Assembly (NCBI GenBank): GCA_903851305.1
Contig: CAINNX010000171.1
Coordinates: forward strand, 17,176-81,175
Source: an uncultured Hyphomicrobiales bacterium
GTDB taxonomy: Bacteria; Pseudomonadota; Alphaproteobacteria; Rhizobiales; Beijerinckiaceae
Length of the DNA: 64,000 nt
Direction of reading: 5' to 3'
The position numbers and the translations under genes are program-made. Within the stretch, counting starts at the first letter, position 1. Each line of letters begins with the position of its first letter. Positions 26,159 through 35,333 of this stretch are shown in pieces. Under the pieces are notes generated by a model. That model made no database searches. It was not told the origin of the DNA and saw only the letters and a list, made by a program, of their open reading frames with translations.

Positions 26159-26773
26159 ATGCTTGAGATTGTTCCTGGCCTCCTCCACGCGCCCGGCTAT
26201 CTCACGCGTGAAGAGCAGGAAGAGCTTGTCGCAGATTTGCGGGAGGCTGTGCGCGCAGCTCCCCTCTTCACCCCGCGCATGCCGCGCACGGGCAAAGAAT
26301 TTACGGTGCGCATGACCAATTGCGGGCCGCTGGGCTGGGTCTCAGACCGCGAGCGCGGCTACCGCTATCAGGCGACACATCCAGACACAGGCGCGCCATG
26401 GGCGCCGATCCCGCGCCTCGCGCTGCGCGCATGGGATGATCTCTCACCCTACAAACATCCCCCCGAAGCCTGTCTCGTCAATTTCTATGATGGCTCGGCC
26501 CGCATGGGCCTGCATCAGGATCGGGATGAAGAGGATTTCGATGCGCCCGTCGTGTCGCTGTCGCTGGGCGATTCTTGTGTCTTCCGCATTGGCGGCACCG
26601 AGCGCAAAGGATCGACGAAAAGTTTCAAACTGCATTCGGGTGATGCGATGATGCTGTCAGGCCCCGCGCGCCTCGCTTTTCATGGCGTCGATCGCATTAT
26701 GAGTGGCTCATCGACTTTGCTGCCGCAAGGCGGGCGGCTCAACCTGACGCTGCGCCGCGTGACAAAGGCTTAA
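26159..26773 (+). CDS. alkB: AlkB family Fe(II)/2-oxoglutarate dioxygenase
   Basis: By homology this oxidative demethylase removes 1-methyladenine and 3-methylcytosine lesions from DNA or RNA. The iron ligands are the HxD in MGLHQDRDEEDF and the distal His in RLAFHGVDRI. The 2-oxoglutarate arginine is in RLNLTLRRV, and the upstream block CLVNFYDGSARMG and substrate loop RYQATHPDTGAPWAPIP match bacterial AlkB. The length is 204 residues. ATG 26159 is preferred; ATG 26144 lies within the adjacent palindromic repeat and would add five residues. Confidence 0.92.
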   Translation: MLEIVPGLLHAPGYLTREEQEELVADLREAVRAAPLFTPRMPRTGKEFTVRMTNCGPLGWVSDRERGYRYQATHPDTGAPWAPIPRLALRAWDDLSPYKHPPEACLVNFYDGSARMGLHQDRDEEDFDAPVVSLSLGDSCVFRIGGTERKGSTKSFKLHSGDAMMLSGPARLAFHGVDRIMSGSSTLLPQGGRLNLTLRRVTKA

Positions 26774-26832
26774 GGCAATCCAACGGCCCCACAAGGCGCC
26801 TCTGGATTGCTTCGCTTCGCTCGCAACGACGA
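26772..26832. repeat. Palindromic intergenic repeat between alkB and grpE
   Basis: A short left remnant (AAGGCAATCCAACGG) and a full right arm (TCTGGATTGCTTCGC... CTCGCAACGACGA) lie between two convergent genes; the right arm ends next to the grpE stop. Confidence 0.75.
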
Positions 26833-27438
26833 TCAGTTGACGGTCTCAGCCTTCGGGCCACCACGCGCCACGCCCACTTTGGCGGGACGCAGACAACGGT
26901 CGCCGATGGAGAAACCATCTTCCATCACCTGAACCACGGTGCCGGCGGGCACGCTGGGGTCGGGCACTTCGAACAAGGCTTCGTGCATGTTGGGGTCAAA
27001 CTTTTCACCCTTCGGCTCAAGCTTCTTGACGCCGACACGCGCCAGACGTGACAGAAAATCGCGTTCGGTCAGCTCAATGCCTTCGACAAAAGATTGCAGA
27101 GCAGCGCTGGCGCCCTCTTTCTCTTCTGCCGGAACGCTCTCCACCGCACGACGCAGATTATCGGCGAAGGTCAGCATGTCGCGGGCAAATGACGTGACGC
27201 CATAGAGCTTGGCATCAGCCACTTCGCGCTCGGTGCGGCGGCGCAGATTTTCCATCTCGGCCAGAGTGCGCAGCACCTTGTCCTTTAGGGCATTATTTTC
27301 CTGCACAAGATTTTCAATCTCGGTGAAGGGCTCGGGCTCGCCGATGGGCGATTGGGGCGAAGCCTCCGCATTGAGCGAGCTCTCGTGCCCCTGCTCAGCG
27401 TGGATCGGGTCATGGTCTGGCGTGTTTTGTTCGGTCAT
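26833..27438 (-). CDS. grpE: Nucleotide exchange factor GrpE
   Basis: The DnaK partner that drives ADP release. The 201-residue product has an acidic disordered N-terminus, a long coiled coil ([34 protein letters not shown]), the family core [18 protein letters not shown] and the beta-wing with [45 protein letters not shown]. It is separated from hrcA here (24 kb away), unlike many genomes where they adjoin, and lies 5.7 kb from dnaK. Confidence 0.96.
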   Translation of the reverse strand: MTEQNTPDHDPIHAEQGHESSLNAEASPQSPIGEPEPFTEIENLVQENNALKDKVLRTLAEMENLRRRTEREVADAKLYGVTSFARDMLTFADNLRRAVESVPAEEKEGASAALQSFVEGIELTERDFLSRLARVGVKKLEPKGEKFDPNMHEALFEVPDPSVPAGTVVQVMEDGFSIGDRCLRPAKVGVARGGPKAETVN

Positions 27439-27518
27439 TTCAAAACTTCAGGTCAAATGGAGGGTCAGGCCCCATATCAGGGTGCCGGTGCGAAAATTCA
27501 AGGCCGAAACATCAAGGC

Positions 27519-30356
27519 TCAGCCAACCTCAGCCTTGCGCTTAGGCAGGGTTTTGGCAGGCCCCTCGAAAACATCCAGCAGGGCTTTGCGGATCGTGCCT
27601 TGCCGATTGACGGCAGTGATCTTCAGCCCCGTGAGGTCGGTCACATAGAAGACGTCGACCGCCTTTTCACCAAAGGTCGCCACATGCGCCGAGCCAATGT
27701 TGAGGTTGAGACGCGACAGGGCCGCGGTGAGGTCAAACAGCAGGCCTGGACGATCAAGGCCAGAGACCTCCAGCACCGTGTATTTGTTCGACAGATTGTT
27801 GTCGATGGTGACGTCGGGTGCCAATGGGAAGGTTTTGTCGACAGGCTTGGGGCCACCCAGTCGATTGGCAATGGCCTCCGACAGGCGGATTTCACCGCGC
27901 AGCGCCTTTTCAATCGCATCAGCCACACGTGCGGCGCGACGCAATTCATCCTCATCACGATCAAAGGCGCGGCTGATGGCAATCGTGTCCAGCGCCAGAC
28001 CATCGGTCGTCGTGAAAATCTGCGCATCGACAATATTGGCGCCAGATGCCGCGCAAGCCCCGGCAATGATCGACAGGAGGCGCGGATGGTCCGGCGCAAT
28101 CACGGTCAATTCTGTCACTCCGCGGAAAGCATCCGTTGCCACTTCTGTGGCAAGCGAGCGCATTTCGACCTCCGTGAGGCGCAAAAGATGAGCATGTTTG
28201 ATCTTGTGGGTGAGATCAACCTTGAGCCAGTAGGCGGGATAATGGCGCGCCGCATAAGCGTCAAATTCCGGATCAGATAGTCCGGGGAGCGCCGCGCGCA
28301 GATCTTCCTGTGCCTTGATCACGCGCTGCTTGCGGTCGATGGCTGAGTGACCACCTGCTAGCAGGACTTCTGTTTCCCAATAGAGCGTGCGCAACAGCTG
28401 ACCTTTCCAGCCGTTCCACACACCCGGACCCACGGCGCGGATATCGCACACGGTGAGCACGAGCAGCATGCGCAGACGCTCCAGCGTTTGCACCGTATTG
28501 GCAAACATCTGGATCGTTTTGGGATCCGACAAGTCGCGACTATGGGCCACATTGGACATGACCAGATGCGTATCGATCAACCAGGCAACCGTATCAGTCT
28601 CCGCATCTGACAGACCCAGCCGCGGGCACAGCTCACGTGCCACGCGGGCACCCGCAATCGAATGATCTTCTTCACGCCCCTTGGCAATGTCATGCAAGAA
28701 AAGTGCAACATAAAGCGCAGTGCGATTGGAAATAGAAGGCAGGATTTCCGAACAGACGGGGTGGTCTTCCGCCAAACGCCCGCTTTCGATGCCTGACAAA
28801 ATACCGACGGTGCGCAGCAAATGCTCATCAACCGTATAGTGATGATACATGTTGAACTGCATCAACGCGACAATGCGACCAAAATCGGGGATGAAGCGGC
28901 CCAGCACGCCTGCTTCATTCATCGCGCGCAAAACGCTTTCGGGCATTTTGTTGGAGGTCACAATGTCGATGAAGAGCCTATTGGCTTCAGGGTCTTTGCG
29001 CAGTTTCGCATCAATGCGCTTCAGCGATTGCGTGACAAGGCGCGTGGCGTCCGGATGGATCGCCAGCTCATGCTTGTCAGCCAATTGATAGAGCCGCAGC
29101 AGATTGACGGGATCCTTTTCGAACACTTTGTCAGAGGTGACGGTGATGCGTCCATGTTCACTGGCAAAATTGCCGCCCGGCAGAGCGCGCTTGCTTGGAC
29201 GCAGTTTCCCAATGAAACGGTTCAGCATCGCGCGCGGCTTAGCCTGACGCTCTTCCATAGCTGCGCAAACGATGGCGGTGAGATCACCCACATCTTTGGC
29301 CATCAGGAAGTAATGCTTCATGAAGCGTTCGACGTCAGACAGGCCGGCATGACTGACATAGCCCAGGCGCTGTGCAATCGCGCGTTGCACGTCAAAGCTT
29401 AAGCGCTCTTCAGCACGGCCTGTGAAAAAATGCAGCTGGCAACGCACCCGCCACAAAAATTCTTCGCAGCGATGAAACAGGCGCAATTCAGTGGCGCTGA
29501 ACAGACCAGCTTCCACCAATTGTGACGCATCGCGCACGCGATAGACATATTTGGCAATCCAGAACAGCGTGTTGAGATCACGCAAGCCCCCCTTGCCCTC
29601 TTTGACGTTAGGTTCGACCAGATAGCGTGATGTACCTGCACGCTGGATGCGCTGATCGCGCTCGGCCAATTTTGCAGCCACAAATTCGGCTGCTGTATTT
29701 TTGACAATCTCATTGTCAAAGCGATCACGCATTTCAGCAAAGAGTTGCTTGTCACCCAGAATATAGCGGGCTTCAAGCAAGGCCGTGCGAATGGTCATGT
29801 CATCTCTTGCCTGACGCAGGCACTCTTCCACCGAACGAGTCGAATGGCCGACCTTCTGGCGCAAATCCCACAGCACATAGAGCATGGCTTCCACCACGCT
29901 TTCACCCCATGGCGTCTGCTTGTAGGGCAGCAGGAACAGCAAATCGATGTCGGAGCCCGGCGCCAACGTGTCGCGCCCGTAGCCGCCGACCGCCACCACA
30001 CACAAACGCTCAGCCGCGGAGGGATAGGGCGAGGGATAAACATGCGTCACAACATAGGTGTAGATGGCGCGGATCAGCTCGTCTTCGAGGTATGAGAGCC
30101 GCTGCGCGCAAGCAATGCCACGGCCATTCTCGTCAAGCAGCCGGCGCGCAATTTCGCGCCCTTCATCCAGAGCTTCACGGAACCGCGCCACAGCAGCAAT
30201 GCGCAGTGCTTCTTTATTGTCTCCAAGCGCCCGCGCCAGCTCCGCAATATCAGCGTCGAGCCTCTGGCTATCAATAACAGCTGTGCGGCCAGGCTCCGTG
30301 CGACTGCGGGAGCGCTTGGCTGGCGGGTTTGAGATGCTGGAAGAGGCGAGGGTCAT
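27519..30356 (-). CDS. glnD: PII uridylyltransferase/uridylyl-removing enzyme GlnD
   Basis: The primary nitrogen sensor: at low glutamine it uridylylates PII proteins, at high glutamine it removes UMP, which in turn controls NtrB/NtrC and glutamine synthetase. The nucleotidyltransferase motif GGYGRDTLAPGSDIDLLFL, the HD hydrolase motif FLHDIAKGREEDHS with TVAWLIDTHLVMS, and two C-terminal ACT domains (PDHPRLLSIIAGACAASGANIVDAQIF and LDRPGLLFDLTAALSRLNLNIGSAHV) are in order. Start ATG 30356 gives 945 residues, normal for rhizobia; an ATG ten codons upstream is possible. It is functionally linked to the nitrogen-type promoter before urtA. Confidence 0.97.
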   Translation of the reverse strand: MTLASSSISNPPAKRSRSRTEPGRTAVIDSQRLDADIAELARALGDNKEALRIAAVARFREALDEGREIARRLLDENGRGIACAQRLSYLEDELIRAIYTYVVTHVYPSPYPSAAERLCVVAVGGYGRDTLAPGSDIDLLFLLPYKQTPWGESVVEAMLYVLWDLRQKVGHSTRSVEECLRQARDDMTIRTALLEARYILGDKQLFAEMRDRFDNEIVKNTAAEFVAAKLAERDQRIQRAGTSRYLVEPNVKEGKGGLRDLNTLFWIAKYVYRVRDASQLVEAGLFSATELRLFHRCEEFLWRVRCQLHFFTGRAEERLSFDVQRAIAQRLGYVSHAGLSDVERFMKHYFLMAKDVGDLTAIVCAAMEERQAKPRAMLNRFIGKLRPSKRALPGGNFASEHGRITVTSDKVFEKDPVNLLRLYQLADKHELAIHPDATRLVTQSLKRIDAKLRKDPEANRLFIDIVTSNKMPESVLRAMNEAGVLGRFIPDFGRIVALMQFNMYHHYTVDEHLLRTVGILSGIESGRLAEDHPVCSEILPSISNRTALYVALFLHDIAKGREEDHSIAGARVARELCPRLGLSDAETDTVAWLIDTHLVMSNVAHSRDLSDPKTIQMFANTVQTLERLRMLLVLTVCDIRAVGPGVWNGWKGQLLRTLYWETEVLLAGGHSAIDRKQRVIKAQEDLRAALPGLSDPEFDAYAARHYPAYWLKVDLTHKIKHAHLLRLTEVEMRSLATEVATDAFRGVTELTVIAPDHPRLLSIIAGACAASGANIVDAQIFTTTDGLALDTIAISRAFDRDEDELRRAARVADAIEKALRGEIRLSEAIANRLGGPKPVDKTFPLAPDVTIDNNLSNKYTVLEVSGLDRPGLLFDLTAALSRLNLNIGSAHVATFGEKAVDVFYVTDLTGLKITAVNRQGTIRKALLDVFEGPAKTLPKRKAEVG

Positions 30357-30398
30357 GGCCCCATTATTAGCATGCCCGCGCCACACAGGGCCAGCGTG

Positions 30399-31343
30399 TC
30401 AGACGCCACGCTTGGCCTCAATCGCGTCCCAAATGTCGAGGGCCAGGTCAGGCCCGCCAAGCCGTTTGATCGCCCGCACACCCGTGGGAGAGGTCACATT
30501 GATTTCGGTCAGATTGCCATCAATGACGTCAATTCCGACAAAAAGCAGGCCCCTTTTCCTGAGCTCCGGCCCAATGGTCTCACAGATTTCTCGCTCACGC
30601 GGGGTGAGGTCGGTCGCGGCTGCCGCGCCGCCACGCACCATATTGGAACGGATATCATCTTCGGCTGGCACGCGGTTCACCGCGCCTTTGGCCACGCCAT
30701 CAACCAGAATGATGCGCTTGTCGCCCTTGGACACCGCTGGCAAGAATTTCTGTATGACCCAAGGCTCGCGGAACGTCACCGTGAACATGTCAAACAGCGA
30801 TCCAAAATTGGGGTCCCGCTGCGCGATCTTGAAGACAGCCGACCCGCCATGGCCATGCAATGGCTTCATCACCACATCGCCATGCTCGGCGCGGAATGCT
30901 TCGATCAGCGCTTTGTCACGTGCAATCAAAGTTGGCGGCATGAGATGGGGGTAATTCATCACAAACAGCTTTTCAGGCGCATTGCGCACGCTGGCGGGAT
31001 CATTGACCACCAGCACTTTGGGATGCACACGCTCCAACATGTGTGTGGAGGTGATATAGGCCAGATCAAACGGCGGATCTTGGCGCAGCAAGATCACATC
31101 CATCTCTGTCAGATTGCGCTCTTGGGGGGGGCCGAGCGTCACATGATCGCCCACCACATCACGCACGGTGATCGACTGCATATTCGCGACAATGTCACTG
31201 CCGCGCTGGCCGAGCTTGTCAGGCATATAATAGAAAAGTTTATGTCCGCGCGCTTGCGCTTCGAGCAGAAGCGCGAAAGTGGAATCGCCCGCAATATTGA
31301 TCTTTTCAATCGGGTCCATCTGGACGGCGACGGTCAGAGACAT
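30399..31343 (-). CDS. gshB: Glutathione synthetase
   Basis: This ATP-grasp ligase joins gamma-glutamylcysteine and glycine. The 314-residue length is normal. The N-terminal block [26 protein letters not shown], the ATP-binding segment [27 protein letters not shown], and the C-terminal [23 protein letters not shown] are all present. It lies in the leftward group rsmI-yraN-gshB, the usual alphaproteobacterial order. Confidence 0.96.
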   Translation of the reverse strand: MSLTVAVQMDPIEKINIAGDSTFALLLEAQARGHKLFYYMPDKLGQRGSDIVANMQSITVRDVVGDHVTLGPPQERNLTEMDVILLRQDPPFDLAYITSTHMLERVHPKVLVVNDPASVRNAPEKLFVMNYPHLMPPTLIARDKALIEAFRAEHGDVVMKPLHGHGGSAVFKIAQRDPNFGSLFDMFTVTFREPWVIQKFLPAVSKGDKRIILVDGVAKGAVNRVPAEDDIRSNMVRGGAAAATDLTPREREICETIGPELRKRGLLFVGIDVIDGNLTEINVTSPTGVRAIKRLGGPDLALDIWDAIEAKRGV

Positions 31344-31385
31344 GTTTTGATCCTCATTGATGCAGGCCCGTTTGTTATAGAGGAA

Positions 31386-31766
31386 TTACAGCGCCAATTC
31401 AAAAGCGCCCGGCACATGCTCTGGTAGCCGCCACGGCACAAGCAGCATCGCATCGCCGCGGAAACTGCAGGCCTGATGAGCGTGATGGCGCGCCAACCAA
31501 TGACGCGCGGCTTTGGAGATGCGTTGCACTTTGGGGCCATCAATAGCGAAAAGTGCGCCGTCGCGGGTCTGGCGTGCTTTCACTTCCACGAAAATGACGA
31601 GGCCTGCGCGCCGCGCGACAATATCAATCTCACCGCCATGGGCTGTATATGAGAGATTAAGAATACGCCAGCCATGCAAGCGCAACCACAACCGCGCAAA
31701 AAATTCTGCCTCGATCCCGAGACCTCGGGCGCGGCGCCGACTTTGTGTTGAACGCTGGCCGCTCAG
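31386..31766 (-). CDS. YraN family (UPF0102) nuclease-like protein with CTG start
   Basis: A small restriction-endonuclease-fold protein of unknown role. The core GGEIDIVARRAGLVIFVEVKARQTRDGALFAID keeps the acidic/ExK-like residues of the family. Homology begins upstream of the first conventional start (TTG 31691) at RRRARGLGIEAEFFARLWLRLHGWRIL. In that frame the only plausible start is CTG 31766-31764, overlapping the rsmI stop as CTGA, with GGAGG (31777-31773) at an ideal six-base spacing. That gives 126 residues. The alternative is an ATG in another frame (31779) plus one undetected frameshift. Confidence 0.8.
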   Translation of the reverse strand: MSGQRSTQSRRRARGLGIEAEFFARLWLRLHGWRILNLSYTAHGGEIDIVARRAGLVIFVEVKARQTRDGALFAIDGPKVQRISKAARHWLARHHAHQACSFRGDAMLLVPWRLPEHVPGAFELAL

Positions 31767-32680
31767 CCGTCGCCTCCATCAGCTTCCGCCGACAATTGAA
31801 TGGCGCGCGCGTAGACGCGCCGGCGTGGCAGACCAACTTCAGCGGCCACGACACTGGCGGCATCCTTCACCGAAAACTTTTGCATCGCTTCGATGAGACG
31901 TGAATCAAGATCAGCAGCGCCCACTTCAGCATCATCTGCACCGGGCGGGCCGACCAGCAGCACAATCTCGCCCTTGGGCGGATCTTCTGCTGCCAGTTGA
32001 TCAGCAAGGCTGCGCAATGAACCACGCCGCACCGTCTCGAAATGCTTGGTCAATTCGCGCGCCACAGCCGCTTCGCGCCGACCCAGCACAACGGCAAGAT
32101 CGTTCAAAGTTTCGGCCAATCGGCGGGGGCTTTCAAAAAACACCAGAGTTCCGGGAATGGCCGCCAATTCGCCAATGCGCTGGCGACGCGCGCCTGATTT
32201 CGAGGGCAGAAACCCTTCGAAGAAAAAACGATCCGTCGGCAAGCCCGCCACAACAAGCGCGGCCAGCACAGCTGACGCGCCCGGCACAGCGGTCACAGGC
32301 GTGCCTTGATCAACGGCATCGGCTACCAGTTTGAAGCCAGGATCAGAGACGAGCGGCGTGCCTGCATCAGACACCAACGCAAGCGCCGCTCCCTCTTTCA
32401 AGCGTGCCAGCAAATGCGGGCGCACCACAGCCGCATTATGTTCGTGATAGGCCACCAGCGGCGTCGAGATGCCGTAATGGGCGAGGAGATTTTTGGTGAC
32501 GCGCGTGTCTTCCGCCAGCACGGCATCCGCTGCAGCAAGGGTTGATAAAGCGCGCAGCGAAATATCACGCAAATTGCCAATGGGTGTTGCGACCACATGC
32601 AGCCCCGGCGCAAGCGGCTCCGCCTCGGCCTTGAGGCCAAGCGCCGTATAAGAGCCACCCCTGCTAGTATGTCCGCTCAC
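31763..32680 (-). CDS. rsmI: 16S rRNA (cytidine-1402 2'-O)-methyltransferase
   Basis: RsmI methylates the ribose of C1402 in the ribosomal P site. The tetrapyrrole-methylase fold is recognisable from LHVVATPIGNLRDISLRALSTLAAADAVLAEDTR, HEHNAAVV, ALALVSDAGTPLVSDPGFKLV, VTAVPGASAVLAALVVAGLPTDRFFFEGFLP and FFESPRRLAETL. It is 305 residues with a GTG start; the first 25 residues are not conserved. It is divergent from the LpoA-like lipoprotein gene, the standard neighbour. Confidence 0.95.
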   Translation of the reverse strand: MSGHTSRGGSYTALGLKAEAEPLAPGLHVVATPIGNLRDISLRALSTLAAADAVLAEDTRVTKNLLAHYGISTPLVAYHEHNAAVVRPHLLARLKEGAALALVSDAGTPLVSDPGFKLVADAVDQGTPVTAVPGASAVLAALVVAGLPTDRFFFEGFLPSKSGARRQRIGELAAIPGTLVFFESPRRLAETLNDLAVVLGRREAAVARELTKHFETVRRGSLRSLADQLAAEDPPKGEIVLLVGPPGADDAEVGAADLDSRLIEAMQKFSVKDAASVVAAEVGLPRRRVYARAIQLSAEADGGDG

Positions 32681-32896
32681 CCGACTGTCTCCATCTCACG
32701 TCCGGCATAGTTTAGCGCCCCAGACTGACCAGGGTCGTTCTTTATATCGTTTATTTTGTCCTGTATAGAGAACAGAAGACCAAAGCCTCGCCACAGTTTA
32801 GGCCTTTTTCCTACCCCATATTGCCGCTCGACGCGCTTTGTGGCTTTTCATGGGGGCGCGCCGCCAGCGCTTGTGAACGGCGGCCCGGAGGCAATT

Positions 32897-34093
32897 GTGC
32901 AATACGCTCTTTCGAACATATCCATTTTGCGCCGAAACCTTATTATGGCCGCGCCACTTGTGACACTTCTGTTGGCGGGTTGCGGCCCCACGGGTCGCCC
33001 GCAACAGGCCCCCTTGTCGGCCCCAATCACGCCGGTGGAATCAGAAAATCTCACCGCACCGCTCAATGAATCGCGCGCCCGCGTCGCGCTGATCCTGACG
33101 CTCACACAAGGCGGGCGTCCCAGCACTGTTGGCCAAGCCATGCGCAATGCCGCCGAACTCGCGGTGTCGGAAGTGGGCGCGACCAATCTTGATCTCATCA
33201 TCAAAGACGATCTCTCCACACTCGATGGTGCACGCCAGGCAGCGCAAGCAGCCCTTGCCGAGGGGGCCGAGCTGATCATCGGCCCCCTCTATGCACCAAA
33301 TGTAAAAGAAGTCGGGCGCTTGGCCCGCGCCGCCAACAAACCTGTGATTGGTTTTTCAACTGATACCAGCACGGCATCACGCAGCACTTATCTGTTGTCG
33401 TTCCTGATTGAAGGCTATGTCGACCGCGTCATTGATCATGCTTTGTCACGCGGCAAGAAAAACTTTGCCGCCCTCGCCCCTGAAAATGATTATGGCAATG
33501 TGGCGATCAATCAATTTGTTGATCTGGCTGGCAAGCGCGGTTTGCGTGTCGAGATCGAACGCTATGCACCGGGCCAACCCGGCCCCGCTGTGCAAAGGCT
33601 CGCCAGCAAATCCGGTCAGATTGATGCTTTGTTCATTCCAGAACAGGCAGAAAATATGTCCGCCGTTGCAGGTCTGCTGAGCGCCAATGGTCTCGATAGC
33701 AAGAAGGTGCAAATTCTGGGCACGGGCCTATGGAACGATGCGCGCGTGCTCAATCTTCCAGCGCTGCAAGGCGCATGGTTTGCCACCCCCGACAATGCGG
33801 GCTTCAATGCCTTTGCAGGCCGCTATCGCGCGCGCTTTGGTTCAGAGCCCGCACGCATTGCAACGCTGGCCTATGATGCAGCCGCACTCGCCACCGCTTT
33901 GGCCAAAACCCAGGGCGATGCGCGCTTTTCAGAAGGCGTGCTGACATCACCCACAGGCTTTAATGGCACAGATGGACTCTTCCGCTTCACGCCGGAGGGT
34001 TTGAACGAGCGCGGCCTTGCCATTCTTGAAGTGCGCAGCGGTGCTGCCACAACGATCAGTCCGGCAGCCAAATCATTTGCCTCCGGCACTTAG
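32897..34093 (+). CDS. LpoA-like lipoprotein (penicillin-binding protein activator)
   Basis: A periplasmic-binding-protein-like outer-membrane lipoprotein, related by domain and position to E. coli LpoA, which activates PBP1A in peptidoglycan synthesis. The signal ends with lipobox LLLAGC. The type I binding-protein fold follows: ALILTLTQGGRPSTVGQAMRNAAELAVSE, IIGPLYAPNVKEVGRLARAANKPVIGFSTD, NFAALAPENDYGNVAINQFVD. The GTG at 32897 has GGAGG five bases upstream and gives 398 residues; ATG 32945 would leave a very short signal. The N-terminal TPR domain of E. coli LpoA is absent, as is usual in alphaproteobacteria. Confidence 0.85.
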   Translation: MQYALSNISILRRNLIMAAPLVTLLLAGCGPTGRPQQAPLSAPITPVESENLTAPLNESRARVALILTLTQGGRPSTVGQAMRNAAELAVSEVGATNLDLIIKDDLSTLDGARQAAQAALAEGAELIIGPLYAPNVKEVGRLARAANKPVIGFSTDTSTASRSTYLLSFLIEGYVDRVIDHALSRGKKNFAALAPENDYGNVAINQFVDLAGKRGLRVEIERYAPGQPGPAVQRLASKSGQIDALFIPEQAENMSAVAGLLSANGLDSKKVQILGTGLWNDARVLNLPALQGAWFATPDNAGFNAFAGRYRARFGSEPARIATLAYDAAALATALAKTQGDARFSEGVLTSPTGFNGTDGLFRFTPEGLNERGLAILEVRSGAATTISPAAKSFASGT

Positions 34094-35256
34094 GCAGCGA
34101 GATCGGCCACAATCGCATCGAGCACAGGAAAACCGGCTGGCGTCACGCGAATGCGCCCGTCGGCTGTTTCCTCGATCATGCCGTCACTCACCAGATTGGC
34201 GACACGCTTGGCATCCAATGTGCGCCCTGAGAGGGCAACAAAGCGCTGCGGATCAATGCCTTCTTTAAGGCGCAGACCCATCAGCAAAAATTCATCACCC
34301 TGCGCTTCTTCGCTGAGCACTTCTGTCTCGATGATGCCGTGCGTTTCGCGCTCGACGAGATCAAGCCATTTTTCAGGATGCTTTTCGGTGGCCTGCGCAA
34401 GACGCCCTTCATTGGTGATGAGACGCCCATGGGCGCCGGGGCCAACGCCTGCATATTCGCCATAGCGCCAATAGACGAGATTATGACGGCTCTCGGCACC
34501 CGGGCGCGCGTGATTGGAAATCTCGTAAGCGGGAAGACCTGCAGCTTGCGTGACGTCTTGGGTCACATCCCATAGCGCACGTGATGTCTCTTCGTCGGGC
34601 ATAGTGAGCTTGCCCGCATCAAAGAGCTTTTGAAACATTGTGTCGGGCTCAATGGTGAGCTGATAGAGCGATAAATGTTCAGCAGCGCGCGCAATCGCAG
34701 ATGTCAGCTCGTCCTTCCAAGCCTTTGGTGTCTGGCCGGGGCGTGCATAGATCAGATCAAACGAGAAGCGATCGAAAATGGACGCAGCAATTGCCACAGC
34801 TGCCATGGCCTCATCTGCTGTATGCATGCGGCCCAAGCGTTTTAGATCAACATCATTCATGGCCTGCACGCCAAGCGATACGCGATTGACGCCTGCGGCG
34901 CGAAAACCACGGAAACGCTCTGCTTCGACACTGGTCGGATTGGCTTCGAGTGTGATTTCAGCGCCGGGCGCAACAGTCCATGCACCTGCGATGGCGTCAA
35001 GAATGGCACCCACAGTCTGCGGTTCCATCAATGACGGCGTGCCGCCTCCGAAGAAAATGGATGTGACCTTGCGGCCAGGTGCCAACCCCGCGCGATGCGC
35101 AATCTCGCGCTGAAAGGCAGCGACAAAGCGCGCCTGGTCAACAGGCTTGTAGCGAACATGCGAATTGAAATCGCAATAAGGGCATTTCGACAGACAGAAG
35201 GGCCAATGGACGTAAACGCCAAAGCCGGGAGCGAAATTTTGCGGAGTGGATGACAT
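34090..35256 (-). CDS. hemW: Radical SAM heme chaperone HemW
   Basis: A CPO-like radical SAM protein; the HemW group inserts heme into respiratory proteins. The 4Fe-4S motif is C-X3-C-X2-C in WPFCLSKCPYCDFNSH, followed by SIFFGGGTPSLMEPQTVGAILDAI and the glycine-rich SAM region. The HemN C-terminal domain (LLMGLRLKEGIDPQRF) is present. It is 388 residues. Its stop overlaps the last bases of the convergent lipoprotein gene. Upstream rdgB is on the same strand, the common rdgB-hemW pair. Confidence 0.93.
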   Translation of the reverse strand: MSSTPQNFAPGFGVYVHWPFCLSKCPYCDFNSHVRYKPVDQARFVAAFQREIAHRAGLAPGRKVTSIFFGGGTPSLMEPQTVGAILDAIAGAWTVAPGAEITLEANPTSVEAERFRGFRAAGVNRVSLGVQAMNDVDLKRLGRMHTADEAMAAVAIAASIFDRFSFDLIYARPGQTPKAWKDELTSAIARAAEHLSLYQLTIEPDTMFQKLFDAGKLTMPDEETSRALWDVTQDVTQAAGLPAYEISNHARPGAESRHNLVYWRYGEYAGVGPGAHGRLITNEGRLAQATEKHPEKWLDLVERETHGIIETEVLSEEAQGDEFLLMGLRLKEGIDPQRFVALSGRTLDAKRVANLVSDGMIEETADGRIRVTPAGFPVLDAIVADLAA

Positions 35257-35303
35257 GGCGCTTTATCGCATGTTTCGCACGTCATTACGAGCCACGCGCG
35301 CGC

Positions 35304-35328
35304 CCCTCTCCTGCTTGCAGGAGAAGGG
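35304..35328. repeat. Pyrimidine/purine hairpin between rdgB and hemW
   Basis: CCCTCTCCTGC-TT-GCAGGAGAAGGG forms a stem of about 11-12 bp with one mismatch. It is similar in style to the CCCCTCCCC repeats at 6.9 and 18.8 kb. No T-run follows on the leftward strand. Confidence 0.55.
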
Positions 35329-35333
35329 AAGGC

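Noticed and set aside
30372-31427. A 351-codon plus-strand frame opposite gshB
   Set aside because: It is an antisense shadow of a well-supported glutathione synthetase gene, with low-complexity His/Arg composition.
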